DNA of 43,426 nucleotides from an uncultured Gammaproteobacteria bacterium (GTDB lineage: Bacteria > Pseudomonadota > Gammaproteobacteria > SZUA-140). Positions 1 to 7,666 of this stretch are shown here, one piece after another (position 1 is the stretch's first letter; every line of letters begins with the position of its first letter). A program made the position numbers and the translations under genes. The stretch is from assembly GCA_945787155.1 (NCBI GenBank), contig CALZHD010000021.1, forward strand, positions 1-43,426, read 5' to 3'. Below the pieces are notes generated by a model. It was not told the origin of the DNA. It saw only the letters and a program-made list of their open reading frames with translations, and ran no database searches.

Positions 1-39
1 GGGATAGTTCAGAGCATTTGTTCCTGATCCAGGAAGCAT
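1..39 (-). CDS. Possible 5' end of an ORF leaving the window
   Basis: Thirteen open codons follow an ATG at 39 on the minus strand and run off the window edge. A TTG twelve bases upstream is also in frame, with AGGGAG just before it. The ORF would lie beyond the repeat region next to tRNA-Leu, where an integrase or island gene could sit. The visible peptide is too short to recognise, and an open run of this length is expected by chance. Confidence 0.15.
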   Translation of the reverse strand, partial: MLPGSGTNALNYP

Positions 40-131
40 AATATCGATCAAGGATCTCCCTGGATAGTGCTTGATGGTTGCGAATAGAAAAGAGAAATAC
101 GATGGCTTTGTATCACAAGAAAGCCGAAAAA

Positions 132-194
132 CGCGCTCCACCCACGCTCCACACGCGCTCCATTTTTGGGACAATCGTGGACAATGAGTGACAA
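132..194. repeat. Two sets of helically phased direct repeats beside tRNA-Leu
   Basis: Three copies of cgcgctcca or cacgctcca start at 132, 143 and 154, exactly 11 bases apart. Three copies of gacaa start at 170, 180 and 190, exactly 10 bases apart. Repeats spaced by one helical turn present the same DNA face to a bound protein, as in the arm sites of tyrosine integrases and excisionases. The position, about 85-150 bases past the 3' end of a tRNA gene, suits an attachment region. No integrase gene is visible in the window, so this is inference. Confidence 0.45.
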
Positions 195-222
195 CGAAAT
201 AGAAAACCGGGGAGAAGGAAAG

Positions 223-238
223 CACTGTAAATACAGTG
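223..238 (-). terminator. Short perfect inverted repeat past tRNA-Leu, weak terminator candidate
   Basis: CACTGTA and TACAGTG flank a two-base centre. On the minus strand the hairpin lies about 40 bases past the tRNA end and is followed by a pyrimidine-rich CTTTCCTTCTCC. The stem is AT-rich and the T tract interrupted, so it may instead be a protein-binding palindrome of the attachment region. It has CTGT-N4-ACAG spacing rather than the N8 of the E. coli LexA box. Confidence 0.25.
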
Positions 239-278
239 TCTTTGGAGGTTTTTGATGGTCTGTGATAGTGTCTTGAAA

Positions 279-365
279 TGGTGCCGAGGAGAGGACTTGA
301 ACCTCCACGGGGTTGCCCCCACTAGCACCTGAAGCTAGCGTGTCTACCAATTTCACCACCTCGGC
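279..365 (-). tRNA. tRNA-Leu (anticodon CAG)
   Basis: The minus strand reads GCCGAGG at the 5' end and CCTCGGC-A-CCA at the 3' end, a full seven-pair acceptor with encoded CCA. The anticodon stem CTAGC/GCTAG encloses TTCAGGT, giving anticodon CAG for leucine CUG codons. A long variable arm (TGGGGGCAACCCCG region), typical of leucine tRNAs, precedes the T-arm with GTTCAAGTCC. The length is 87 bases including CCA. A strong promoter lies upstream. Confidence 0.96.
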
Positions 366-415
366 CTGTCGAATGTGCGGTTGCGTCATTCATGGCGTAT
401 GAAACTAAGGGGCGC

Positions 416-444
416 ACTGTACCGACTGGGGGTTGCATTGTCAA
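416..444 (-). promoter_or_regulatory. Sigma-70 promoter of tRNA-Leu
   Basis: On the minus strand TTGACA (444-439) and TACAGT (421-416) are separated by exactly 17 bases. The predicted start near 409 leaves a leader of about 44 bases before the tRNA 5' end at 365. The -35 matches consensus perfectly and the -10 at four of six positions. Confidence 0.8.
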
Positions 445-478
445 TTACGCTGGTGTGGCAGCGCGAATTAAAACGGTT

Positions 479-502
479 GTGATGAAATTATGATTTCATC
501 AC
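479..502. other. Perfect 10-bp inverted repeat between tRNA-Leu and rnr
   Basis: GTGATGAAAT and ATTTCATCAC flank the tetraloop TATG. A second hairpin, CTGGTT-AGCC-AACCAG, follows at 519-534. Neither carries a T tract. They lie between two divergent promoters and could be operator or RNA-processing structures. Function is unknown. Confidence 0.5.
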
Positions 503-557
503 TGTTCAATAAACGCTGCTGGTTAGCCAACCAGTCTTCCTAAACCTTTGAAATTAC

Positions 558-584
558 TTGATGACGGTGGTTCTGCGCTATACT
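558..584 (+). promoter_or_regulatory. Candidate rnr promoter very close to the start codon
   Basis: TATACT at 579-584 is a good -10 box. TTGATG at 558-563 could be the -35, but the spacer is only 15 bases. Transcription would begin near 590-592, almost on the ATG at 592, and no Shine-Dalgarno is visible before that ATG. A leaderless or very short-leader mRNA is therefore possible. Confidence 0.45.
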
Positions 585-591
585 ACGCGCC

Positions 592-2970
592 ATGAGTAAA
601 AAATCATCCCAAAAAGATAAGTTTGCCGAGCGCGAGGCACAGAAATACGCGAATCCAATTACCAGCCGTGAGGGCATTTTAGAGCTCCTTGAGGGGTGTG
701 ACCGACCACAGAGTCGAGAGGCGATTGGCGAGGCACTGGGGCTGGTTAATGAGGATGATATTGAGGCGTTGCGTCGTCGCCTGCGGGCGATGGAGCGTGA
801 CGGGCAGCTGGTGCGCAATCGCCGTGAGGGGTATGCCGCGGCAAGCCGCATGGACCTGATTCGAGGCCGCGTGATTGGTCATCCCGATGGCTTTGGTTTT
901 GTGGTCTCCGACGAAGGTGGCGATGATACCTTTCTCTCTGCACGCCAGATGCACGCTGTGATGCATGGTGATCGCGTGTTGGTGCGCGTGGTGGGGATGG
1001 ATCGTCGAGGTCGTCCTGAAGGGGCGTTGGTCGAGGTGCTGGAGCATGCGCATCATGAGATCGTCGGGCGTTTTTTTAAGGAGAGCGGCGTCGGCTTTGT
1101 CGAATCGAGTAATAAGCGCATCACCCATGAGATTGTCATCCCCGAGGAGAAGCAGGGCGATGCCAAAACGGGGCAGATTGTCGTTGCGACTATTCTGGAG
1201 CAGCCAACGCGTCGTTCACAGCCGGTAGGTCAGATCACCGAGGTGCTGGGTGATCATATGGCGCCGGGGATGGAGATGGAGATTGCGGTTCGCACTCACG
1301 AGTTGCCCAACAGCTGGTCGCGCGAAGCGCAAGATGAGGCGGCCACCTTTGGCAGTGAAGTGCCGGAGGCTGCAAAGGCGGGGCGCGAAGATATTCGTGA
1401 GTTGCCACTGGTAACGATCGATGGCGATGATTCGCGTGATTTTGATGATGCCGTCTATTGTAAAAAAGTGAGCAATGGCTGGAAGCTACTGGTCGCGATT
1501 GCCGATGTCTCGGCCTATGTGAAATCCGATACGGTGCTAGACCAGGAGGCGTGGCTGCGCGGTAATTCGGTCTATTTTCCTGAGAATGTGATCCCGATGT
1601 TGCCGGAGATCCTCTCGAATCACCTCTGTTCGCTGAACCCGGAAGTCGATCGTCTCTGCATGGTGTGCGAGATGTCGATTACGCCAGCGGGCAAGTTGCG
1701 TAGCTATCGATTTTTTGAAGGGGTGATGCGTTCCCATGCGCGTCTTACCTATACCAAGGTGGCGGCGATGTTGGTCGATGGCGATGTGGAGCTGTGTCGT
1801 GAATACGAGCCATTGATGCCTCATCTGACAGAGCTCTACAATCTTTACCATGCGATGCGTAAGGCGCGCAGCAAACGTGGTGCAATCGAATTTGATCGTA
1901 CCGAGACTCGTATTGTGTTCGGTGAAGGGCGCAAGATTGAACAGATTGTGCCGACGGTGCGGAATGATGCTCATCGCCTGATTGAAGAATTTATGATCTC
2001 AGCCAATGTGGCGACGGCCAGATTTTTTGAAGAAAATGAATTCCCGATGGTCTACCGTATTCATCAGAATCCGACCGAAGAAAAATTGACAGACCTGAAG
2101 GCATTTCTGGCCGAGATGGGATTGACGCTTGGTGGCGGTGCAGAGCCGTCGGCAAAGGATTATGCAAAGTTGCTAGATGAGGTGAAACAGCGTGATGATC
2201 GTCATCTCATCGAAACGGTGTTACTCCGTAGCATGAGTCAGGCGGTCTATAGTCCGGAGAACATTGGTCATTTTGGTCTGGCGCTGGAGGCCTATACCCA
2301 TTTTACGTCACCGATTCGACGTTATCCTGATCTGCTGGTCCACCGGGGTATTCGTCACCTGATCGCAGGGGGTAGCGCAGATAACTTCAGGTATGACCAC
2401 GCCAATATGGAGATGGCGGGTGATCACTGCTCAATGACCGAACGTCGCGCCGATGATGCGACGCGTGATGCGATCGACTGGCTAAAATGTGAATACATGA
2501 TGAGTCGTGTGGGGCAGGAGTTCTCCGGTATCATCACCTCGGTGACCGGCTTTGGTCTATTTGTTGAACTTGATGAGATCTTTGTTGAAGGGCTGGTGCA
2601 TATCACGTCACTCGATAATGACTATTTTCATTTCGATGCAAAACGTCATGAAATGAAGGGTGAGCGGAGTGGTATGGTTTATCGTTTGGGTGATGCTATC
2701 AACGTACGTGTTGCACGAGTTGATCTCGATGAGAGCAAGATCGACTTTGCCTTGATGGGTTCATCTGATGATGGCAATGAAGAAAAGAAAAAGAAGGGTG
2801 CGTCAAAAAAGCGTTCGGGTAAAAAAAGAGGTTCGCGCAACAAAGCGAAAAAGGGCGATGAGAAGGTAGCGGGTAAGGGTGAAGGAAAGCCAGCGGGGAC
2901 GTCTGGTGAAGCGCCAGATCAAGCGTCTGGGGTACCCGCAAAAAAGAAATCTCGCCGTCGTCGACGTTAA
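592..2970 (+). CDS. rnr: Ribonuclease R (3'-5' exoribonuclease)
   Basis: RNase R degrades structured RNA processively from the 3' end and takes part in rRNA and mRNA quality control in the cytoplasm. The 792-residue product follows the E. coli protein closely: an N-terminal helical region containing EREAQKYANPI and LRRRLRAMERDGQLV, two cold-shock domains, the RNB catalytic domain with DGDDSRDFDDAVYC near residues 276-290, an S1 domain near 640-725, and a Lys/Arg-rich tail ending KKKSRRRRR. The acidic residues of the RNB signature are intact. rlmB lies 49 bases downstream, as in many gammaproteobacteria. No ribosome-binding site precedes the ATG. Confidence 0.97.
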   Translation: MSKKSSQKDKFAEREAQKYANPITSREGILELLEGCDRPQSREAIGEALGLVNEDDIEALRRRLRAMERDGQLVRNRREGYAAASRMDLIRGRVIGHPDGFGFVVSDEGGDDTFLSARQMHAVMHGDRVLVRVVGMDRRGRPEGALVEVLEHAHHEIVGRFFKESGVGFVESSNKRITHEIVIPEEKQGDAKTGQIVVATILEQPTRRSQPVGQITEVLGDHMAPGMEMEIAVRTHELPNSWSREAQDEAATFGSEVPEAAKAGREDIRELPLVTIDGDDSRDFDDAVYCKKVSNGWKLLVAIADVSAYVKSDTVLDQEAWLRGNSVYFPENVIPMLPEILSNHLCSLNPEVDRLCMVCEMSITPAGKLRSYRFFEGVMRSHARLTYTKVAAMLVDGDVELCREYEPLMPHLTELYNLYHAMRKARSKRGAIEFDRTETRIVFGEGRKIEQIVPTVRNDAHRLIEEFMISANVATARFFEENEFPMVYRIHQNPTEEKLTDLKAFLAEMGLTLGGGAEPSAKDYAKLLDEVKQRDDRHLIETVLLRSMSQAVYSPENIGHFGLALEAYTHFTSPIRRYPDLLVHRGIRHLIAGGSADNFRYDHANMEMAGDHCSMTERRADDATRDAIDWLKCEYMMSRVGQEFSGIITSVTGFGLFVELDEIFVEGLVHITSLDNDYFHFDAKRHEMKGERSGMVYRLGDAINVRVARVDLDESKIDFALMGSSDDGNEEKKKKGASKKRSGKKRGSRNKAKKGDEKVAGKGEGKPAGTSGEAPDQASGVPAKKKSRRRRR

Positions 2971-3019
2971 TCCCCACCGTCAATACACAGCGCTTTTGAT
3001 TTAATCTTTAAATAGTGTG

Positions 3020-3775
3020 ATGAATAAAACTTCCGACAGCGATTATCTGTTTGGTATCCATGCCGTCACGGCAGTGGTGGAGAAGGATGCTGCGCGTGTC
3101 CAGAGGTTGTGGATTGCGCGTGAGGCGCAGAAAAATCAGCGCATCAAACGTCTGCAAAGCCTGGCCGACAAGGCGGGTGTGTTGTTGCAGGGCGCGACGA
3201 ATGCAACGCTTGATGCAATGGTGGGCGGTGAACGTCATCAGGGCGTGGTAGCCGAGTGTCATCCCGCCACTTCATCACCAATGGCGTTGAATATTCCAGA
3301 ACTGTTGTCTGGGCTGGATGAGCCGCCATTTTTGTTGGTGCTGGATGGGGTACAGGATCCACACAATCTGGGTGCCTGTCTACGTACAGCTGATGCGGCG
3401 GGTGTCCACGCGGTGATCGTACCCAAAGATCGAGCGGTGGGCATTACTCCGGTGGTAAGTAAAGTGGCGTGCGGTGCGGCGGAGCACGTGCCATTGATTC
3501 AGGTGACCAATCTTGCGCGTGCGTTACGTCAGTTGAAGGATGAAGGGGTGTGGTTACTGGGGGCGGATGAGCGTGGTGAGACACCCCTGTTTAAGGCAGA
3601 TCTCAAGGGGTCGTTGGCGCTGGTGCTGGGTGCTGAAGGGCAGGGGTTGCGACGCCTCACGCGTGAGCAGTGTGATGTGTTGATCTCGGTGCCGATGGCA
3701 GGGTCGGTTGCGAGCCTCAATGTCTCGGTAGCGACCGGAGTGTGTCTGTTTGAAGCTGTACGTCAACGGACATAA
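3020..3775 (+). CDS. rlmB: 23S rRNA (guanosine-2251-2'-O)-methyltransferase RlmB
   Basis: RlmB is a SPOUT-fold methyltransferase that 2'-O-methylates G2251 in the peptidyl-transferase P loop of 23S rRNA using SAM. The protein has about 250 residues, the usual length. The N-terminal substrate-binding domain starts at FGIHAV. The catalytic domain contains the motifs DPHNLGACLRTADAAGVHAV, LVLGAEGQGLRRL and SVPMAGSVASLNVSVATGV, which form the trefoil knot and cofactor site. GTG at 3017 and ATG at 3020 are adjacent in-frame starts; ATG is chosen. It probably shares a transcript with rnr. Confidence 0.95.
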   Translation: MNKTSDSDYLFGIHAVTAVVEKDAARVQRLWIAREAQKNQRIKRLQSLADKAGVLLQGATNATLDAMVGGERHQGVVAECHPATSSPMALNIPELLSGLDEPPFLLVLDGVQDPHNLGACLRTADAAGVHAVIVPKDRAVGITPVVSKVACGAAEHVPLIQVTNLARALRQLKDEGVWLLGADERGETPLFKADLKGSLALVLGAEGQGLRRLTREQCDVLISVPMAGSVASLNVSVATGVCLFEAVRQRT

Positions 3776-3792
3776 TAGCCTGTGGCGACCTG

Positions 3793-4647
3793 CTATACAG
3801 CTCTGGCATTGCGTAGCTGTAGTCGTTGATTGGCGCTGTGTTTAAAAGCGTCGAGTATGACGATGCCAATCCCTTTGATTGCTGAACGGGTGTAATGCTG
3901 GCTTTCATCGCGCTTGAGTTGCTCGATATAATGCATTACCTCGGCATCTGAAAAATCACGATAGATGTAGTGCATTGACATGATGATTTGCTGGCGTAGT
4001 TCATCTTCGATCAAACGAGAGGTATTGGCGATTTCAGCTTGTATCTGTGCGCGGTTAGCGTCATTTTTATTGTCTTTGCGTCCCAGCATCATTTCATTCA
4101 TACCGAGCATCATGATTTCCATAAGATAGAGGACTGATTCAGTGCTCATCGAGACATGGTCGAGTTGCTGAATGATCTTTATGCGTTGCTGTGATGGTGG
4201 CTTGTGGCGCAGTTCTGTAATGAAGGTGGCCATCTCTTTTTGTGACTCGACCGATGACGCGGCGATTTCGGCAGCAACGATTCGTTTCATCAATGGGTCG
4301 TTGTGCATTTCAAGCAGGGAGGTTAACGCTTCACTATCGAGCTGACTATTGAGGTGTTGTTTGAGATTGCGATAAATGGCATCGGGGCTGAAATGGGAGA
4401 TGAGCAGTGTGCGCTCTTCATCTGTGAGTGTCGCCCTGGGGTTGCTTAGTTTTTGCTGGTTGATCTGAGCCATGATCTCCTGTGGAAAACTATCGATGGT
4501 ATGTTTGAGGCCGCTCATCCGCATTAACTGGTCGATGCTCTGGTCTATTTCGGGATTGATACCGGCGTCTCTGTTTTCTGCACAGAGTGGTGACAGCGAG
4601 GTGAGTAACAGCAGGGTGAGCAGGGCGTGTCTGGTACAGGTCAGCAT
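3793..4647 (-). CDS. Secreted DUF2059-like protein
   Basis: This 284-residue protein has a signal peptide (MLTCTRHALLTLLLL, cleavage after LCA). The rest is almost entirely helical. It contains elements reminiscent of DUF2059 proteins: an early QLMRMSGLKHTIDSFPQEI segment, and later short helices ending near residues 225-250 with SDAEVMHYIEQLKRDESQHY. Its function is unknown; a periplasmic or outer-membrane location is inferred. AAAGGGGG upstream of the ATG is a plausible ribosome-binding site. The gene converges on rlmB with only 17 bases between stop codons and no visible terminator. The family assignment is by eye and moderate. Confidence 0.6.
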   Translation of the reverse strand: MLTCTRHALLTLLLLTSLSPLCAENRDAGINPEIDQSIDQLMRMSGLKHTIDSFPQEIMAQINQQKLSNPRATLTDEERTLLISHFSPDAIYRNLKQHLNSQLDSEALTSLLEMHNDPLMKRIVAAEIAASSVESQKEMATFITELRHKPPSQQRIKIIQQLDHVSMSTESVLYLMEIMMLGMNEMMLGRKDNKNDANRAQIQAEIANTSRLIEDELRQQIIMSMHYIYRDFSDAEVMHYIEQLKRDESQHYTRSAIKGIGIVILDAFKHSANQRLQLRNARAV

Positions 4648-4886
4648 AGTGAGCCCCCTTTGACTTAAGGCGCAACGCTGCTACTGCCAGTGCGTTGCAG
4701 CGTTATATTCAATATACCATTTATCGGCCTGGGGGCGACTTTCTGAACGCTATGATCGGCCTGTTCGAGCAGATAACTATTTTTTAATCAATGAGTTATG
4801 ATGTTGGTAGTGGTCTTGAGTAGAAGGGGGTGAGCTCTGTTGCTGCTTCGAGTATGATAAACCATTAGTTTATCAATCGGTTATGA

Positions 4887-4962
4887 TGGTGCTCCCTAGG
4901 GGACTCGAACCCCTGTTCCCGCCGTGAGAGGGCGGTGTCCTAGACCACTAGACGAAGGGAGC
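4887..4962 (-). tRNA. tRNA-Glu (anticodon CTC)
   Basis: The minus strand reads GCTCCCT at the 5' acceptor and AGGGAGC-A-CCA at the 3' end. The anticodon arm is CCGCC-CTCTCAC-GGCGG, so the anticodon is CTC. The T-arm AGGGG-TTCGAGT-CCCCT and the D-arm GTCTAGTGGTCTAGGAC are typical of tRNA-Glu. E. coli decodes both glutamate codons with TTC alone, so this CTC isoacceptor is probably an extra gene. An AT-rich 7-bp inverted repeat (4856-4874) lies just past the tRNA end, without a T tract. Confidence 0.95.
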
Positions 4963-5031
4963 ATTAGGAAAAACTGGTAGTAATTTAGTATGAATCCAAT
5001 AAAATTAACAAGATACATCTCAGTTTTGCGG

Positions 5032-5037
5032 TATTAT
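5032..5037 (+). promoter_or_regulatory. Candidate -10 box for pcnB
   Basis: TATTAT at 5032-5037 lies in GCGGTATTATACGC, nearly palindromic, which also gives TATAAT on the minus strand. No -35 at good spacing is obvious (TTAACA lies 21 bases upstream). Either strand could start here, since tRNA-Glu is transcribed away from it. Confidence 0.3.
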
Positions 5038-5080
5038 ACGCACCATTGAGCAATCTACAAGCCGAAATTATAGACGGCAT

Positions 5081-6415
5081 TTGAACAAACGATTAGGACG
5101 TATTGTTATTAAATCCAGGATTATCCCTCGCCCCGAGCACGTGTTATCGCGCGCTGGTATCTCTGAGAACGCACTAAAGGTGCTTTACCGCCTAAAGGAC
5201 GCCGGCTATGAGGCCTATCTCGTCGGTGGAGGGGTGCGTGACTTGTTGCTGGGTCGTGAGCCAAAAGATTTTGATGTGGCAACCGATGCCCACCCGGAGC
5301 AGATTAAAGCAGTGTTCCGCAACTGTCGCCTGATCGGACGACGATTTCGTTTGGCCCATGTCCACTTCGGTCGTGAAATAATAGAGGTTGCCACCTTCCG
5401 CACACAACATAGTGGCGATGAGGAAGGTGGTGTGACCGAAGAAGGGCGTATTGTGAGGGATAACGTCTACGGGACTGTCGAGGATGATGCGATACGACGT
5501 GATTTTACGGTGAACGCCCTCTATTACAATATTAAGGATTTCTCGGTGGTGGATTACGCTGGTGGCGTTGAAGACCTTGAAGCGGGCATGTTGCGCCTGA
5601 TTGGCGATCCCGAAGTGCGTTATCGTGAAGATGCGGTGCGCATGTTACGTGCGATTCGTTTTGCGGCCAAGCTCGGTTTTCGTATTCATCCTGAGGCCGA
5701 AGCGCCGATCTTTGAATTGGGCCATCTGTTGACTGATATCGCGGCGGCGCGTCTCTTTGAAGAGGTGTTGAAACTCTTTATGGGGGGCAGTGCGGTGCAG
5801 AGTTATGAGCTGCTTTGTCACTATAACCTGCTGCAATATCTTTTTCCGCAGACAGCAGAGGCATTGGAGCAGGATCAACATGGTGTGTTTCATGCCTTGA
5901 TCCTGCGAGCGATGGAAAACACCGATGTGCGTATTGCGGCGGGAAAGCCGGTAACACCGGCTTTCCTCTATGCAGTGCTGATGTGGATGCCGATGCAGCG
6001 GCGTGCAAAAGAGTTACGTCGCGAAGGGATGACTGAAGTGCAGTCGATCTGTGAAGCGGGCGGCGAAGTGTTGTTAGAGCAGAGTCGCTGCGTCGTGTTT
6101 CCAAAGCGTTTTAGTTTGCAGACACGCGAGATCTGGCAGCTACAACCGCGTCTTAAGCGGACGACGGGTAAAGGGCCTTTGCGATTATTAGCTCATCCTC
6201 GTTTTCGAGCCGCGTATGACTTTTTATTGCTGCGTGCTGAGGCGGGTGAATCACATCAGGAACTGTGTGACTGGTGGACAGAATTTCAGGTAGAGAATCC
6301 AGATGTGATTCAGCAGGCGGCCAGTCGTGCAGCGCCTAAAAAACGCCCGCGACGTCGTTCGCGTAAAAAATCGGCAGATGAAACGCCTGCTAGTGGAACA
6401 GGCGAGTCAAAGTAA
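5081..6415 (+). CDS. pcnB: Poly(A) polymerase I
   Basis: PcnB adds 3' poly(A) tails that promote RNA decay. The 444-residue product shows the class II nucleotidyltransferase signature VGGGVRDLLLG followed by PKDFDVATDA, which carries the catalytic aspartates. It also has RRFRLAHV, the RRDFTVNALYY block, the YREDAVRMLRAIRFAAKLGF element and the C-terminal WQLQPR and HPRFRAAYDFLLLRAE motifs seen in E. coli PcnB. A basic Arg/Lys tail ends the protein. No ATG is available upstream of the conserved ISENALKVLYRL segment. TTG at 5081 is the best start, and an in-frame ATT lies at 5045. E. coli pcnB is known to use a rare AUU start that limits expression, so an inefficient start here fits. Confidence 0.95.
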   Translation: MNKRLGRIVIKSRIIPRPEHVLSRAGISENALKVLYRLKDAGYEAYLVGGGVRDLLLGREPKDFDVATDAHPEQIKAVFRNCRLIGRRFRLAHVHFGREIIEVATFRTQHSGDEEGGVTEEGRIVRDNVYGTVEDDAIRRDFTVNALYYNIKDFSVVDYAGGVEDLEAGMLRLIGDPEVRYREDAVRMLRAIRFAAKLGFRIHPEAEAPIFELGHLLTDIAAARLFEEVLKLFMGGSAVQSYELLCHYNLLQYLFPQTAEALEQDQHGVFHALILRAMENTDVRIAAGKPVTPAFLYAVLMWMPMQRRAKELRREGMTEVQSICEAGGEVLLEQSRCVVFPKRFSLQTREIWQLQPRLKRTTGKGPLRLLAHPRFRAAYDFLLLRAEAGESHQELCDWWTEFQVENPDVIQQAASRAAPKKRPRRRSRKKSADETPASGTGESK

Positions 6416-6442
6416 CGCAAGTGGATCAGTGGAATTGATGAG

Positions 6443-7000
6443 ATGGTAGCGCAGCGTATTGATGCATGGATCGGCCTTGGTAGTAATTTAAATGAGCCTG
6501 AGCAACAGCTTGAGTTAGCGTTAGCAGCACTGCGGCAGTTGTCCGTTGGTGATTCACTGCGATGTTCTTCTTTTTATCTGAGTAAAGCACTAGTAGCTGA
6601 CAGGGCGAGTAAGGAGAATGGGCAGCAGCCTGACTATGTTAATGCGGTTGTGCAGCTGCAGACAACGCTCTCTCCATACGCATTGTTAGAGCAGTTACAG
6701 TCGATAGAGACGTTACAGGGACGAGTGCGTGATGAAGTAACGCCGCGCTGGTCACCGCGCACACTTGATCTGGATATATTGCTGTATGGTGACCTACAGC
6801 TCAATACGCCGCAGTTGACAGTGCCGCACCCGGGAATCAGATTGCGTGAGTTTGTGCTCTATCCGATGTATGAGCTGGCACCGACACTGGAAATGCCCCT
6901 GCTTGGTGCGTTAGAGCGACTGGTTAAGCGCTGTCCAATGCGTGGTATGAAGCGGCTGAAAGATAACATTGGGGAGGGCTCTGTTGAGAACGCCTCCTGA
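6443..7000 (+). CDS. folK: 6-hydroxymethyl-7,8-dihydropterin pyrophosphokinase
   Basis: FolK transfers pyrophosphate from ATP to 6-hydroxymethyl-7,8-dihydropterin in folate synthesis. The 185-residue protein starts AWIGLGSNL, typical of HPPK, and carries the signature WSPRTLDLDILLYGD, whose aspartates bind magnesium, followed by VPHPGIRLREFVLYPM. It lies directly after pcnB, as in many gammaproteobacteria, and its 3' end overlaps the start of the next gene by 17 bases. No strong ribosome-binding site is visible. The internal segment around residues 50-60 (ADRASKENGQQ) is slightly longer than usual. Confidence 0.94.
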   Translation: MVAQRIDAWIGLGSNLNEPEQQLELALAALRQLSVGDSLRCSSFYLSKALVADRASKENGQQPDYVNAVVQLQTTLSPYALLEQLQSIETLQGRVRDEVTPRWSPRTLDLDILLYGDLQLNTPQLTVPHPGIRLREFVLYPMYELAPTLEMPLLGALERLVKRCPMRGMKRLKDNIGEGSVENAS

Positions 7001-7631
7001 TTATATCGTTGTTGAGGGACCGATCGGGGTGGGTAAAACAAGTCTGGCGAAAAAGCTGGCTTCTACCTTTAATACTGAGTTATTACTAGAAGGGGCAGAT
7101 CAAAACCCGTTTCTTGAGCGCTTTTACCAGAATCCCAAAGCTGCGGCGTTGCAGACCCAGCTCTTTTTTCTGTTTCAGCGTGTGCGCCAGATGGAGGAGT
7201 TACGTCAGGGGGATATCTTTCGTTCGGTGCGAGTGGCTGATTTCCTGATTGAAAAAGATCGTCTCTTTGCACAGATTACGCTCGATGATGATGAGCTGCG
7301 TCTCTATGATCAAATCTATAGCCAGATGGTGCTTGATGCGCCGTGTCCTGATCTGGTGATTTATCTGCAAGCACCGATCGATGTTTTGCTGGATCGTATT
7401 CTCAAGCGTGGTTTATCGCAGGAGCGCTTGATTCAGTCTGAATATCTTAAAAAAGTGGTGGAGTCCTATGCGCGTTTGTTTCACTATTACAGTGCGTCAC
7501 CGCTATTGATTGTCAATGCGGCAGAGTTTGATCCGGTGACTAATGAGGGTGACTATGAGTCGCTGCTGGAGCGGGTCTGTACCATTACCAGTGGTCGTCA
7601 TTATTTTAATCCATTGCCATTGAAGTTCTAA
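6984..7631 (+). CDS. Deoxynucleoside kinase family protein
   Basis: This family phosphorylates deoxynucleosides such as deoxyadenosine or deoxyguanosine; the substrate here is unknown. The P-loop is EGPIGVGKTS near residues 10-20. A DQNPFLERFY segment, the LIEKDRLFA motif (ERS/DRY-type site) and a basic lid (LKRGLSQER) follow. The ORF track starts at TTG 6969, but GGGGAGG at 6971-6977 sits six bases before TTG 6984, so 6984 is the better start and gives 215 residues. The gene overlaps folK by 17 bases and lies 35 bases before panB. Kinases of this type between folK and panB recur in gammaproteobacteria, so translational coupling is likely. Confidence 0.85.
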   Translation: MRTPPDYIVVEGPIGVGKTSLAKKLASTFNTELLLEGADQNPFLERFYQNPKAAALQTQLFFLFQRVRQMEELRQGDIFRSVRVADFLIEKDRLFAQITLDDDELRLYDQIYSQMVLDAPCPDLVIYLQAPIDVLLDRILKRGLSQERLIQSEYLKKVVESYARLFHYYSASPLLIVNAAEFDPVTNEGDYESLLERVCTITSGRHYFNPLPLKF

Positions 7632-7666
7632 CGGGCCGTTGATTTAAAGGCCAAGCGAGGGAGTTC

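Noticed and set aside
223-238. LexA box
   Set aside because: The spacing is CTGT-N4-ACAG, not the N8 of the known gammaproteobacterial site, and no SOS gene is adjacent.
48-389. 113-codon minus-strand ORF (and 113-328)
   Set aside because: It reads straight through tRNA-Leu; the translation is an artefact of the tRNA and repeat region.
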